From CAXBDP01 sp041689935 (GTDB lineage Bacteria > Bacteroidota > Bacteroidia > Cytophagales > Cyclobacteriaceae), in the NCBI GenBank assembly GCA_041689935.1, contig JBDNFI010000012.1, forward strand, positions 1 through 64,000: DNA of 64,000 nt, given 5' to 3'. The translations under genes and the position numbers were made by a program. Within the stretch, counting starts at the first letter, position 1. Each line of letters starts with the position of its first letter. Shown piece after piece: positions 45,211 through 54,216 of the stretch. The notes under the pieces were generated by a model. That model was given only the letters and a program-made list of their open reading frames with translations. It ran no database searches and was not told the origin of the DNA.

Positions 45211-46518
45211 TTATGCATTGAGGTCTAATAGAGTGGAGGCAATATCCTCCCGCAGTTTTACGGTAATTTCTACCTCTTTGGCAAAGCTCGCCCATTGATT
45301 CACGGTTTCATTAATTTCATCAATTATTTGTGATGCTTTTTTACATCGGATGGATTTCCCAATGACCATCAAATCTGTTTTAGTAATATTTTTCCTTTTA
45401 CCATTTACGCTCAAAGCATGCTGACTTACCCATTCGCTACCTGGCCTGTAAGCATGGCAAATATCATAGGCAGGAGCCAACTCCCATTTGCTATTTTGTT
45501 TTAGTAGGAATGAGAAATTCTTGGTATGGTCGTCACAATTACGAGCGATTACATTAAACACCATTCTTCTAAACATCTGTTCGGCATCAGTATAGCTCAG
45601 TTTTAACTCACGCATACACTGAAAAAGCTGCTCATAACTAAAGCTATTTACGAGGTTGAAATCGAAATGCTTTAAAGCGCAAAAGGTTTGAACATGGTAT
45701 TTTGCCTCGCCACCTGCCCGGTCGAAACGCTTAGTCATAAAATGAGCCCGACCATTTTCTTCCAAAAGGCGGGAGGGCATCATCTCTATGCCACATTTTG
45801 TTGCCATGTTGAAGTAGGCCATTTCTACTCTTCCATACCCTTTGCTTGAGCCTAATTGCACATCGCTTACGCCATCTAGTTTAATCAGCCAATGCTCGTA
45901 ACCCTTAGGGGCTTTGGTTTGGCCTGATTTTACTTCTCCAGTTTTTTCGTTCCACGCTATTACTGCCTTTGGACGAGCACCACCGGCAGAAGTGCCAATT
46001 TTCAAAATATCCAAAACCGCTTCTTTTTCTTCTTTATTTAGGTTGGTGGTAAATGCCTCCCGTAGGTTGAGCATTTTTTGGGCGGTAGCAACCAAGCTAT
46101 CAATTTCTATGGAGAATGAGCGCTTGGTTTCGGTGAACATAACTGGTTCAAATTCCAATGCCCCCATACCACGAGTGCCGATGAAACACAGCATTTCCAC
46201 CGGATTCATACTGTCTTGTGGGCGACCTTGCTGTGCCAGCCAAAGGTTAATCATTTGATTCCCGTATTTATCAGGCAATGCATCGGCTAATAGACCGGGT
46301 AAGCCTTTGAAGGTGTCGTTTTCTGGGTCTCTATCTTTTCGCAATTCTGGAAATGAAAATTGATTCCTATTATCGGAAATAGGCATTTTGAGTGGCGACA
46401 AATCCCAGCCTAATTGCCTGAATTTGGGGTCATATTCAAAAGTAGCATAGCCTGTTTCTGGAGCCCAGGCAATAGCGCCAACTAATTCACCCCATATTTT
46501 TACTTCTGCTACTTGCAT
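45211..46518 (-). CDS. hipA: HipA-family toxin (Ser/Thr kinase)
   Basis: 435 residues. HipA toxins phosphorylate glutamyl-tRNA synthetase and halt translation. N-terminal couple-HipA domain; then VEMLCFIGTRGMGALEFEP, the P-loop-like IGTSAGGARPKAVIAW with LIKLDG, and the catalytic loop NVIARNCDDHTKNFSFLL followed by APAYDICHAY. Lengths and motifs are intact, so it is likely active. It lies 3 bp after hipB, in the usual antitoxin-toxin order, close to the tRNA-linked nuclease operon. Confidence 0.94.
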   Translation of the reverse strand: MQVAEVKIWGELVGAIAWAPETGYATFEYDPKFRQLGWDLSPLKMPISDNRNQFSFPELRKDRDPENDTFKGLPGLLADALPDKYGNQMINLWLAQQGRPQDSMNPVEMLCFIGTRGMGALEFEPVMFTETKRSFSIEIDSLVATAQKMLNLREAFTTNLNKEEKEAVLDILKIGTSAGGARPKAVIAWNEKTGEVKSGQTKAPKGYEHWLIKLDGVSDVQLGSSKGYGRVEMAYFNMATKCGIEMMPSRLLEENGRAHFMTKRFDRAGGEAKYHVQTFCALKHFDFNLVNSFSYEQLFQCMRELKLSYTDAEQMFRRMVFNVIARNCDDHTKNFSFLLKQNSKWELAPAYDICHAYRPGSEWVSQHALSVNGKRKNITKTDLMVIGKSIRCKKASQIIDEINETVNQWASFAKEVEITVKLREDIASTLLDLNA

Positions 46519-46521
46519 TGC

Positions 46522-46854
46522 CTACCAATCTATTTCTTCAGAGTCCTTGGTGTTTTTTGTTGATTTGCCTCTTGCTCTATGGCGTTTATTTTTTTGCAGT
46601 TTCGCCAAAGCCAGAGGGCTTAGGGTTTCTTTTACTTCAAATAGGCTAAGCACCTGCAATTGATCCAAAATCCTCAATACCTGTATAAGCGTAGTCAAAG
46701 TTACTGTTTCGCCTCTCTCCAGCAAACTCAGCGTAGACCGACTGATGCCGGCTGCTGCTGACAATTCATCCTGAGTTTTATTCTGCTCCATCCGGTGATG
46801 CCTTACAAATAGCCCAACGTATTCGGTAAGCACTTTATCGCTTATAGAATGCAT
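46522..46854 (-). CDS. hipB: HipB-like antitoxin, XRE helix-turn-helix
   Basis: 110 residues from MHSISDK. The helix-turn-helix (TQDELSAAAGISRSTLSLLERG) is followed by a dimerisation region and a basic C-terminus rich in Lys/Arg. Represses the operon and neutralises HipA. In-frame ATGs at 46878 and 46887 are alternatives, but starting at 46854 places all four operator copies (46861-47007) upstream of the gene. Confidence 0.88.
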   Translation of the reverse strand: MHSISDKVLTEYVGLFVRHHRMEQNKTQDELSAAAGISRSTLSLLERGETVTLTTLIQVLRILDQLQVLSLFEVKETLSPLALAKLQKNKRHRARGKSTKNTKDSEEIDW

Positions 46855-46860
46855 TTTGTT

Positions 46861-47007
46861 GAATGATTTATCAGTCATAAATGGCATTTTTATGTATTAG
46901 TGAATGATATATCATGCGAATGTAGTGCTTTTTTTAGTAAAACAAAAAATGAATGGAATATCATTCATTAAGCTACTTATTTGACTATAGTGACTGATAT
47001 ATCATTC
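46861..47007. promoter_or_regulatory. Four palindromic hipB operators
   Basis: Consensus GAATGATATATCATTC. Copies: 46861-46876 (two mismatches), 46902-46917 (one), 46951-46966 (two), 46992-47007 (one). Their centres are 41, 49 and 41 bp apart, about four to five helical turns, and symmetric about 46934. Such paired sites support cooperative HipB binding and DNA looping, as at E. coli hipBA. Confidence 0.85.
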
Positions 47008-47138
47008 ATTTTTATATTCTAAAGCCAAACTACGAAAATCGAAGGTGAATATTACGTTTTTATTTGTGCCACTAGTTTTAGCTGTGGTGGTTTATGTGGT
47101 TGATTTTTCTCAGGTGTGACAGTTTGAGAACGGAGGGC

Positions 47139-47186
47139 GGATTGCAAATCCTATTTTATCTGGCTTCGAGATTACAAATCTCGAAG
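47139..47186. repeat. Double palindrome downstream of the nuclease operon
   Basis: GGATT-GCA-AATCC (47139-47151) is followed by CTTCGAGAT-TACAA-ATCTCGAAG (47164-47186), the second with a 9-bp stem. No T-run follows, so it is not a classic terminator. It resembles short dispersed palindromes of Bacteroidota genomes and sits at an edge of the island. Confidence 0.6.
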
Positions 47187-47223
47187 AGGTGGATTAAGTC
47201 GGCTTGCAGAGTAATTACATAAT

Positions 47224-48081
47224 TCAATATTTCTGTTTGCTTGGGATTACGCCTCTAATTCCACCCGTTGGATCATCTACGTCACCGCCATATCGCGGAA
47301 TTAAGTGGATATGAACATGGTCAATAGTTTGTCCAGCTTTACTTCCGATGTTTATGCCAATATTAAATCCATCAGGTTCAAATCGTATTTTTAAAAGCTC
47401 CTTGACTTTATTGAGAACAAACCAGCAAGCAGATTGCTCTTTAAATGTTAAATCAAAATAATTGGCACAATGCTTTTTGTGGATAATTAATGTGTGCCCT
47501 TTATTCACTGGATATTTATCAAATATGGCATATACCATCGCAGATTCAAGAATTAGCTCGCTTTCTGATTCTGGATTACAAAATGGGCACCCTATATTTT
47601 CGACTCGACTAATTTGATTAAAATGTCTGTACTCATAGATTTCACAATTATCATTTCTGTAAAAGGATTTTGAATTTAAAATCACATTACACTGATAAGT
47701 TTGCTTTTGATGAATTTTATGAGTTCTAAAACCTTCAAATTGCAGATCCCTCCTAACTGCGATATAAACTTTTCCAGTTGGTTTTACTAATTGAGATAGC
47801 TCCATCAAAACAATAGCTTGCTCCTCTGGTAGGAGTACATTCAATACGTAAAAGCAAAGTATTGTATCAAACTTTCTTTTTGGGTATTCGGGAAAATAAT
47901 GCTTGTCGTACCCAGTAATATCAATTCCTTTTTCTTTCATCAACTCAACGTCTTTTCCAAAACCACACCCGAAATCCAATACTTCTCCTTTTAGCAAATT
48001 CTTATTTAAAAGGAGTTTTGCTGGGAACGAAAGAGCATGTCTTTCTTTAGCGGTGAGGTGATTATAATTATTGAATCCCAT
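47224..48081 (-). CDS. Class I SAM methyltransferase - HIT hydrolase fusion
   Basis: 285 residues. The first ~130 form a SAM methyltransferase core: VLDFGCGFGKDVELM (motif I), the acidic end of beta-2 (ITGYDKHY) and FDTILCFYVLNVL. The rest is a HIT domain: an N-terminal CPFC zinc pair and HTLIIHKKH, with the catalytic histidine triad in TIDHVHIHLIPRYGGD. HIT enzymes cleave nucleotide phosphoramidates or AMP from modified substrates. The ATG overlaps the HNH gene's stop by 1 bp, so the operon is coupled. Joint chemistry is unknown. Confidence 0.9.
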   Translation of the reverse strand: MGFNNYNHLTAKERHALSFPAKLLLNKNLLKGEVLDFGCGFGKDVELMKEKGIDITGYDKHYFPEYPKRKFDTILCFYVLNVLLPEEQAIVLMELSQLVKPTGKVYIAVRRDLQFEGFRTHKIHQKQTYQCNVILNSKSFYRNDNCEIYEYRHFNQISRVENIGCPFCNPESESELILESAMVYAIFDKYPVNKGHTLIIHKKHCANYFDLTFKEQSACWFVLNKVKELLKIRFEPDGFNIGINIGSKAGQTIDHVHIHLIPRYGGDVDDPTGGIRGVIPSKQKY

Positions 48082-49127
48082 TATTTCATAAATTCAAAGC
48101 CATTGTTTGATGCAATTGTGATTAATGGTTGTACGTTTTCAAGAAATTTTTCTTTGGAAAAGCCCTGATTTTGATCTGGGAAGATTGTTAAGTAGTCTTG
48201 AAGTATTGTATTATTTGGGCTATTGTGCTTTACAATATCAAATGCAATTTTTTGTAAATTGAAAAATGAATCAAAATACAAATCAAGAGGTGGGAGTTTG
48301 TTACCCTTTGAGCTATTGTATGATTTGTCTGCAGGAATTAAATTCCAAATTAAATCGTGGGAGACAAAACTATAAGGAATGAAATGTTCGAGAGCATAAT
48401 TTCCCTTACAGAGATCTTTTCCTGTATAGATGCATTTAACTGATCCAATTTCTTTAATAACTAAATCCCAAAATTGAGATTTTTGCCGATTTAAGCTATT
48501 CCTTTTAGCGGCCTTAATCAATTTATTTGGTATGTCAGGTACATTAGGGTTTTTTGATTGAAGAAACAAGGCAAGATTCCAATAACAAAAACCTTTAATT
48601 ACTCCTGTTGCTTTTTTTAAATATTTAATCCATTGAGGGTTAATAATAATGTGATCGTCAAACAGAGCATATAAGCACCAGTTATTAAAATCCTCAGACT
48701 CTGAATAAATTCGTTTCGATCTTTGAAAGTCAGTTTCACCTTTCAATTTCGGAAACCAAGGCGTTAGAAACCAATGCGGAACATTGTTATTATAATGTTT
48801 AAGTATCTTTAAGGTGTCACTATTTGTTGTCCTTGATAATTTTTGGAAAACCAATGGTTGTCTTTCATCAATGGAAATTTGTTCAATTTCTTTTATATCT
48901 CGTATTGAATCTTGCTTTCCAAAGGAAACCTGAAAGTAGTTTACCGTATGCCATGCATTAGAAATCATTCTTGCAAATAAATCCTTTTTCGCAATTTTTG
49001 ATTGTCCCATTTCAATTTCTTCTAAAATGGATATTAGCCAATAAAACTTATATGTTGCAGATGTCTTATTAAAACAAGCAGCAAGAATGTTTATTGGCAA
49101 CTCTTTTGAATCAGGTAAGTTGCTCAT
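48081..49127 (-). CDS. HNH endonuclease domain protein
   Basis: 348 residues. The first ~220 residues are helical and match nothing I recognise. The HNH fold follows: CIYTGKDL, then ALEHFIPYSFVSHDLIWNLIPADKSYNSSKGNKLP with the expected His, Asn and second Asn. A further Cys pair usual in zinc-bearing HNH domains is missing. I start at 49127, whose ATG is 1 bp after the GIY-YIG gene's stop; earlier ATGs overlap that gene. Middle gene of the three-gene operon. Confidence 0.88.
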   Translation of the reverse strand: MSNLPDSKELPINILAACFNKTSATYKFYWLISILEEIEMGQSKIAKKDLFARMISNAWHTVNYFQVSFGKQDSIRDIKEIEQISIDERQPLVFQKLSRTTNSDTLKILKHYNNNVPHWFLTPWFPKLKGETDFQRSKRIYSESEDFNNWCLYALFDDHIIINPQWIKYLKKATGVIKGFCYWNLALFLQSKNPNVPDIPNKLIKAAKRNSLNRQKSQFWDLVIKEIGSVKCIYTGKDLCKGNYALEHFIPYSFVSHDLIWNLIPADKSYNSSKGNKLPPLDLYFDSFFNLQKIAFDIVKHNSPNNTILQDYLTIFPDQNQGFSKEKFLENVQPLITIASNNGFEFMK

Positions 49128-49128
49128 T

Positions 49129-49986
49129 TCAAACTCTGATTTCATTCGTCTCATATTCCTTAAGTGTTTTGCCACTTTTAAGTTTCCATTCTGTTAGACC
49201 ATTTGCATTTCGCCCTAGAACAATAGAGGCTGCAGTAGAGGGGCTGCTAAAAATGTAGTCCTCAGGAAAATCTAAAAATTCCTTTCTATCAATTAGTACG
49301 CCTTCGTCAATTAGTTTTTGGCGAAATGTTACAAAATTTTGTGTCATCGAAACCACAATGGAACCCGCAGCTTTTGAACCTTTAAATACGACAAACCCAT
49401 CAGAACTTGGCTGTCCTTTGCCATCAGATCCTCGTGCAGATTTAATGAAAAATGTATCTTGCTGTTGTTTAGGTCTAAATTCTCTTTTTTCATCAAATAC
49501 TTTATGGCCTAAAGTGTTAACCAACATTTTGATGTATTCTATAAACTCTTCCATCTCAGCTCTATCAGGTTCTGAAATTGACGATTGAGTTGGAATTATA
49601 GAATTATCAACTTTATATCGATTGGCAATTTTCGCGATGTCGTGGAGTCTATTTTCTAAGTATTTGATATGAGCCTTATTTAAGTTCTCATCTTTGCTGA
49701 TAAATACTATTGCTTCGTTCCAAAAATCTTTCTGAGTTAGTTGTTGATTAAGGCGTTTCAATATGGATTCAGCTTCACCAATATATACTTGATCTTTTCC
49801 TTCATCATCCTTCCCAAATAACAAGTAAACCCCAGTACTGGTCAGGTCATCTCGGTCTACGCAGTCCTTAATTTTTATTCTTGGAATTTTATAAGCTTTG
49901 CCTGACCAGTTAGAAAGTTCACAGCTCATCCTTCCATTTGGATCTCCATCAATGAGAAATATCTTTATTGTTTTACCGAATTTCAT
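49129..49986 (-). CDS. GIY-YIG nuclease with C-terminal DUF4357
   Basis: 285 residues. GIY-YIG core: GVYLLFG at about 52-58 and VYIGEAE at about 68-74, with Arg in LKRLNQQL and the metal-binding Glu in KYLENRLHD. The C-terminal ~50 residues (SSPSTAASIVLGRNANGLTEWKL) are the DUF4357 domain. Such proteins occur in restriction/defence settings as well as alone. Starts at MKFGKTIK; first gene of the operon and closest to the tRNA. Confidence 0.9.
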   Translation of the reverse strand: MKFGKTIKIFLIDGDPNGRMSCELSNWSGKAYKIPRIKIKDCVDRDDLTSTGVYLLFGKDDEGKDQVYIGEAESILKRLNQQLTQKDFWNEAIVFISKDENLNKAHIKYLENRLHDIAKIANRYKVDNSIIPTQSSISEPDRAEMEEFIEYIKMLVNTLGHKVFDEKREFRPKQQQDTFFIKSARGSDGKGQPSSDGFVVFKGSKAAGSIVVSMTQNFVTFRQKLIDEGVLIDRKEFLDFPEDYIFSSPSTAASIVLGRNANGLTEWKLKSGKTLKEYETNEIRV

Positions 49987-50090
49987 TTTGGAAATGTTGT
50001 CTACCAATAAAACTACCTCTTTTCACTCAAAAAATAAAATAGCAGAAAGCCATAATTGTAGGAGTTCCCAAGCTCAACGCCTAAAAAAGC

Positions 50091-50122
50091 AAAAAACCCT
50101 ACTAAAGCTAGCAGGGTTTTTT
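50091..50122 (-). terminator. Terminator downstream of tRNA-Ser
   Basis: AAAAAACCCT and AGGGTTTTTT form a 10-bp stem with an internal 12-nt loop and a T-run on the minus strand, 8 bp after the tRNA 3' end. Confidence 0.85.
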
Positions 50123-50129
50123 GTTGATG

Positions 50130-50214
50130 CAGAGGAGGAGGGATTCGAACCCCCGGTACCTTGCGGTACAACGGTTTTCAAGACCGCCGCATTCGACCAC
50201 TCTGCCACTCCTCT
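50130..50214 (-). tRNA. tRNA-Ser(TGA)
   Basis: Acceptor AGAGGAG pairs with CTCCTCT. The D arm is followed by the anticodon stem GCGGT/ACCGT and loop CTTGAAA, giving anticodon TGA. A long variable arm (GTACC-GCAA-GGTAC) marks a class II tRNA, and the T arm contains GTTCGAATC. CCA is not encoded. The nuclease operon begins 144 bp downstream of its 3' end. Confidence 0.97.
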
Positions 50215-50269
50215 GTGTTTTGCAGAATTTCGAGCTGCAAATGTAAAAGAAAATTGATTGAAGACAATA

Positions 50270-51235
50270 CTAAATCGTAATAATTTCTTGATCTGGACCA
50301 TCTGTATTATCGCTAAGGACTTTGGCGCGATCCAAGGTGGCATTCAGTACGAAGCCTAGCAGAATAATCACCGCCAATATATAAAACCACACCATCACCG
50401 CGATCAATGCGCCTATAGAGCCATATAGCTTGTTGTACATCCCGAAATTGTTGATGTATAGCGAAAATCCTAATGAAGCTAATACACTAAGGAGTGCGGC
50501 TAGCACTGCTCCCCAGCTAAAAAAGTGCCATCGGTCGTGGATGGCAGGCGCGAAATAATAAATGGTAGCGATCGCAAAAAGGAAAACCACAAAAATGACT
50601 AAAAAGCGTAAGAGATAAATCAAATAGATCATATAACTCGCGTCGAGGATGTCCTGAGGATATACATAGTTGATTACCGCCTCGCCTACTGTGAGTAGAA
50701 TAATAGCCAAAAACAAAGTGAATGCTAAAATACCTGTGAGGAAGGCAGCCATCATCCGCGTTTTCAGAAAGCCCCTAACCTCCCGCGTTTGATAGCAGGC
50801 GTTGAATGCTTTGATTATAGACATGGTGCCATTAGTGGCCAAAAAGGTGGAAGTCAAAAAACCAATAGTCAGCAAATCTCCTCTTGATTTACTTACAATA
50901 TCTTCTATCGTTTGGCTTGTAAACTCATACACCGTTGCTGGTAATACTTCTTTCAAAAAACCCAAAATTGCCTGCTCGCTAAAGGGCTCATAGAAATACT
51001 GTATATACGGAATGAGGGTAAACAAGAAAATGATGGCAGGAAATATAGACAGCGTGAAATTGAAGGCAATACCGTTGGCTTTATCCCAAATGTCGTCTTT
51101 GGTGAGTTTGCGAGCGAAAAGCTTGAGAAACTGATATAATGAGAAGGTATCTTTTATCACCTCTATCCCCTCCAAATAGTTGACGCTTTTGGTGATGATT
51201 TTCGATGATTTTATCTTCTCAAGTAGATTAGTCAT
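50270..51235 (-). CDS. YihY/BrkB-family inner-membrane protein
   Basis: 321 residues, six helices with long loops. Hallmarks: DIWDKANGIAFNFTLSIFPAIIFLFTLIPYI, SIIKAFNACYQTREVRGFLKTRMMAAFLTG and YYFAPAIHDRWHFFSWGAVLAALLSVLASLG. The function of the family is not established. It overlaps the thioesterase gene by 8 bp, so the group mltG, thioesterase and brkB is probably one transcript. Confidence 0.92.
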   Translation of the reverse strand: MTNLLEKIKSSKIITKSVNYLEGIEVIKDTFSLYQFLKLFARKLTKDDIWDKANGIAFNFTLSIFPAIIFLFTLIPYIQYFYEPFSEQAILGFLKEVLPATVYEFTSQTIEDIVSKSRGDLLTIGFLTSTFLATNGTMSIIKAFNACYQTREVRGFLKTRMMAAFLTGILAFTLFLAIILLTVGEAVINYVYPQDILDASYMIYLIYLLRFLVIFVVFLFAIATIYYFAPAIHDRWHFFSWGAVLAALLSVLASLGFSLYINNFGMYNKLYGSIGALIAVMVWFYILAVIILLGFVLNATLDRAKVLSDNTDGPDQEIITI

Positions 51236-51638
51236 GGTACAGTGGCTTCAATACCTCTACCAGTTTGGCAGGTGGCCGGCATGGTTTGCCTGTTTCTTTG
51301 TTTATAAAGGCCAAAATCGTTTCTCCCTCATGGATCAGCTCCTGATTTTCATTGTAAAATAGGTATTTAAATACAGACTTTACGCCAAGCATTTTCGGCA
51401 GCGATACTTTTATGGTAATAAGCTCATCGTATCGGGCGGGCAAAAGATACTTCGAGTAGTTTTCCAGCACGGGCATCAGTATGCCCTCATCTTCAATTTC
51501 CTTGTACGAATAGCCCATGGTGCGTAGGGCTTCTACTCGCGCCACTTCGTAGTAGGTGGCATAGTTGCCGTAATAGGCAAATCCCATCTGATCGGTTTCC
51601 GCATAGCGAATTCTCAAAGTTACGGTAGCTTCAAACAT
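51228..51638 (-). CDS. Acyl-CoA thioesterase (YbgC/FadM hotdog fold)
   Basis: 136 residues, one hotdog domain. RIRYAETDQMGFAYYGNYATYYEVARVEALR contains the conserved Asp and the central helix. Hydrolyses acyl-CoA thioesters; chain length unknown. It lies between mltG and the brkB-type gene. Confidence 0.93.
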   Translation of the reverse strand: MFEATVTLRIRYAETDQMGFAYYGNYATYYEVARVEALRTMGYSYKEIEDEGILMPVLENYSKYLLPARYDELITIKVSLPKMLGVKSVFKYLFYNENQELIHEGETILAFINKETGKPCRPPAKLVEVLKPLYHD

Positions 51639-51647
51639 GCGGTTCGT

Positions 51648-52706
51648 TTATTGGTAAATTCGAGATCGATTGAGTGCCGCCTGATATCTCCGCGCATTGC
51701 GCAGATGCTCTCCCAAGTTGTTGGTAAAATGGTGATATCCTGAAAAATCCTCTTTGGCGCACATATAAATATAGTTATGCTTGGCCGGATTCAAAACTGC
51801 ATCGATTGCATAAACGGGCGGGAGGTTGATTGGCCCAGGTGGCAAGCCTGCATACTTGTAGGTATTGTAGGGCGAATCTATCTCCTTATGGATATTCAGC
51901 ACACGCCTAATTTCAAAGTCGCCATGCGCAAATACCAGCGTAGGATCGGCTTGCAATGGAATGCCTCTTTGCAATCTATTCAAGTAAAGGCCCGCAATCG
52001 TTGGGCTTTCGTCCCGTTTTTGCGATTCGGCATTTACGATAGATGCCAGCGTAATCACTTCTGAAGGCTCCATACCTAAGTCTTTGGCTTTTGCCACTCG
52101 GGTATCTGTCCAGAAATCCTTGTATTCCCAATGCATTCTGTCTAGCAGTTCATCCGTGGTAGTAGTCCAATACACCTCATAGGTATTTGGGATAAACATG
52201 CTGATAAAATTTTGCTCTTCAAAAGCGTATTTCCGCCATACTTCGGGCTGCTTTATTCGGACTAAAAAAGAAAGGCTATCTATTTGAATTCCTTTGGTGA
52301 TTTTGCCAGCAAGATCCTCCAGCGTACGAATGTTGTTAAACGTAATGCGGGTGGGTATCTGTGCTCCCGATCGTAGCAAGGTTACGGCTTCAATATTGGT
52401 CATGTTGCTCTCTAGTTCATAAAGGCCAGGTTTCACCAATTGGTCGTAGTCCATCCACTTGGCGACCAAACTAAAGGTAACTAAGTCCTGTACGATATCT
52501 TCATCGTAGAGCATATTCTGCACCTGCTTGAAATCCGCATCCTTTGGGATTAGGATTACACGAGCTTCTTTATCTACAAGCACGTTGGGCGTTTTTACAA
52601 TCTGATAGCCATAAAAAAGGCCGGTAGTCGTGATCATGGAAAAAACGACCATGCCTATCACAAAAATTTTGCGTCGAAGAGAAGGTTCTTTATCTGATGT
52701 TTTCAC
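51648..52706 (-). CDS. mltG: Endolytic murein transglycosylase MltG
   Basis: 352 residues with an N-terminal membrane anchor (about 15-35). The YceG-like catalytic domain shows EVITLASIVNAESQKRDESPTIAGLYLNRLQRGIPLQADPTLVFA, with the catalytic Glu in NAES. It ends SPYNTYKYAGLPPGPINLP. Cleaves nascent peptidoglycan to terminate glycan strands. Normal length. Confidence 0.95.
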   Translation of the reverse strand: MKTSDKEPSLRRKIFVIGMVVFSMITTTGLFYGYQIVKTPNVLVDKEARVILIPKDADFKQVQNMLYDEDIVQDLVTFSLVAKWMDYDQLVKPGLYELESNMTNIEAVTLLRSGAQIPTRITFNNIRTLEDLAGKITKGIQIDSLSFLVRIKQPEVWRKYAFEEQNFISMFIPNTYEVYWTTTTDELLDRMHWEYKDFWTDTRVAKAKDLGMEPSEVITLASIVNAESQKRDESPTIAGLYLNRLQRGIPLQADPTLVFAHGDFEIRRVLNIHKEIDSPYNTYKYAGLPPGPINLPPVYAIDAVLNPAKHNYIYMCAKEDFSGYHHFTNNLGEHLRNARRYQAALNRSRIYQ

Positions 52707-52820
52707 TGTATATCTGTCAATCTATTGAGCAAAATTAAACAAATTACCCGTGTGGCAAGGTTCCTTTTATCAGCTATTCCCGATATTTCGAGATAATTTC
52801 TCGGGCGGTTTCAGCTTATT

Positions 52821-53222
52821 TTATGAAAAATTCCTTTTGCTCGACAAGCTGCGATACGCATAATCCGCTATCAGTAAGCTGATAATAGCTAATGTAGCCA
52901 AAATAAGTGAGGAGTTTCCGAGGCCAAAATCTAGATATTTGATGAAAGAAAGGAGGGACTGAGAGAAATTATATTGATCTGGAATGGAGTAGCTAGTTGA
53001 GCTGAAAGTAGAAATCAACCATAAGAGTAGGGAAAATAGAGATAGTCCTCCCGCAAAAAGGAATGGCATCAAGTTGGATTTGCTCTTTATTTTTAATGGA
53101 GAAGTCTTTGGTTGAAGCATACTCATAATGCTATCTTCCAAATGACTAGGAGCTTTTTCCTGAATTGACTTTTTCATCAAGTCATCCCATTTTTCCATTT
53201 TATTATTCTCCTGTGTATTCAT
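52821..53222 (-). CDS. Putative anti-sigma-like membrane protein
   Basis: 133 residues: a soluble N-terminal region of about 45 residues, then two hydrophobic helices (about 49-70 and 100-120). It overlaps the ECF sigma gene by 4 bp (ATGA), so it is co-translated with it and is the likely regulator of that sigma factor, though no zinc anti-sigma (HxxxCxxC) motif is present. Confidence 0.75.
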   Translation of the reverse strand: MNTQENNKMEKWDDLMKKSIQEKAPSHLEDSIMSMLQPKTSPLKIKSKSNLMPFLFAGGLSLFSLLLWLISTFSSTSYSIPDQYNFSQSLLSFIKYLDFGLGNSSLILATLAIISLLIADYAYRSLSSKRNFS

Positions 53223-53770
53223 ACGAGCAATCCATTTTTCTCAAATAGTTCCTTTAAAATACTTCCCAAACGCTGTCGAGCTCTAAATATACTCACTTTG
53301 GCGTTTGAGTGGCTCATGTCCATAATCTTGCCTATTTCTTCCAAGCTCAAGTCCTCCATATAATACAGCGTGATGATGCCGGCATCTTTCGCGTTTAGAG
53401 TTGCGATGGCTTTATTCACCAAGGCTTCCTTCTCGCTTTTGTCCGAATCGCCCGCCAAATCTTCAAATTCCAAATTACTTTCTTCCAATGGCTTGGTTTG
53501 GAGGGTATTTTTTCTTTTGCTGCTCAAAGCGAAATTCACCACAATACGATAAAACCAAGTAGAAAATTTCGAATCGCCTCGGAAGCTATTTAATGATTGG
53601 TGTGCTTTCAAAAAGGAGTCCTGCACCACTTCTTCTGCTTCCATACTATCGCCAGTCACCCTGATGGCGATGGTAAAGGCAAAGTTTTGATAACGGGTTA
53701 TTAGCAGTCGAAACGCTTCATTATCTCCACCGCATATTTTGGCGATTAGTTCTTGGTCACTTATCATCAT
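53219..53770 (-). CDS. RNA polymerase sigma factor, ECF family
   Basis: 183 residues. Region 2 (FRLLITRYQNFAFTIAIRVTGDSMEAEEVVQDSFLKAHQSL, FSTWFYRIVVNFAL) and region 4 (LEEIGKIMDMSHSNAKVSIFRARQRL) are clear. Drives a stress or envelope regulon. The 4-bp overlap with the next gene pairs it with the putative anti-sigma factor. Confidence 0.95.
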   Translation of the reverse strand: MMISDQELIAKICGGDNEAFRLLITRYQNFAFTIAIRVTGDSMEAEEVVQDSFLKAHQSLNSFRGDSKFSTWFYRIVVNFALSSKRKNTLQTKPLEESNLEFEDLAGDSDKSEKEALVNKAIATLNAKDAGIITLYYMEDLSLEEIGKIMDMSHSNAKVSIFRARQRLGSILKELFEKNGLLV

Positions 53771-53895
53771 GGAATGATCTATGTGATGCGTTTTTTTATG
53801 AAAAGTTACACATTTGGCTTTAAATAAAAATTATCCGTGTCAAGTGTAACCTATGGCCATTTTCTGCATCCTATCAGCACAATAAATTTAAAATT

Positions 53896-54216
53896 ATGAA
53901 TCCTATATTTGTTCCTATTATTCTTGGAGTAGCTGTATTTACCATGATCGTTTTTCTTAGAAAATATGATAACGATGAGCGCATGGCGATGATTGAAAAA
54001 GGCTTAGACCCAAATGCACCTATGCCAGTGAAAACCTCAGGTGTATTGCGTTTCGCATTACTAGCGATTGGCATTGGCCTTGGAATATTGGTTGGCTACT
54101 TCATTGTAGAATTTACCCAATTGACTGAGCAAGTAACTGTTGCCATTACCATTATTTTTGGCGGACTAGCCTTATTGCTAGCCTATTACATTGAGCAAAA
54201 ACAGAAAGATTCTTAA
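53896..54216 (+). CDS. DUF6249-type small membrane protein
   Basis: 106 residues, three helices: one at the N-terminus (MNPIFVPIILGVAVFTMIVF) and two near the end. A cytoplasmic segment (RKYDNDERMAMIEKGLDPN) lies between. DUF6249 proteins commonly neighbour ECF sigma genes in this phylum, as here (divergent, about 125 bp from the sigma start). Function unknown. Confidence 0.8.
   Translation: MNPIFVPIILGVAVFTMIVFLRKYDNDERMAMIEKGLDPNAPMPVKTSGVLRFALLAIGIGLGILVGYFIVEFTQLTEQVTVAITIIFGGLALLLAYYIEQKQKDS

Noticed and set aside
50091..50122. tRNA attachment-site repeat
   Set aside because: I looked for a second copy of the tRNA 3' end near the island edge and did not see one; the hairpin is a terminator.
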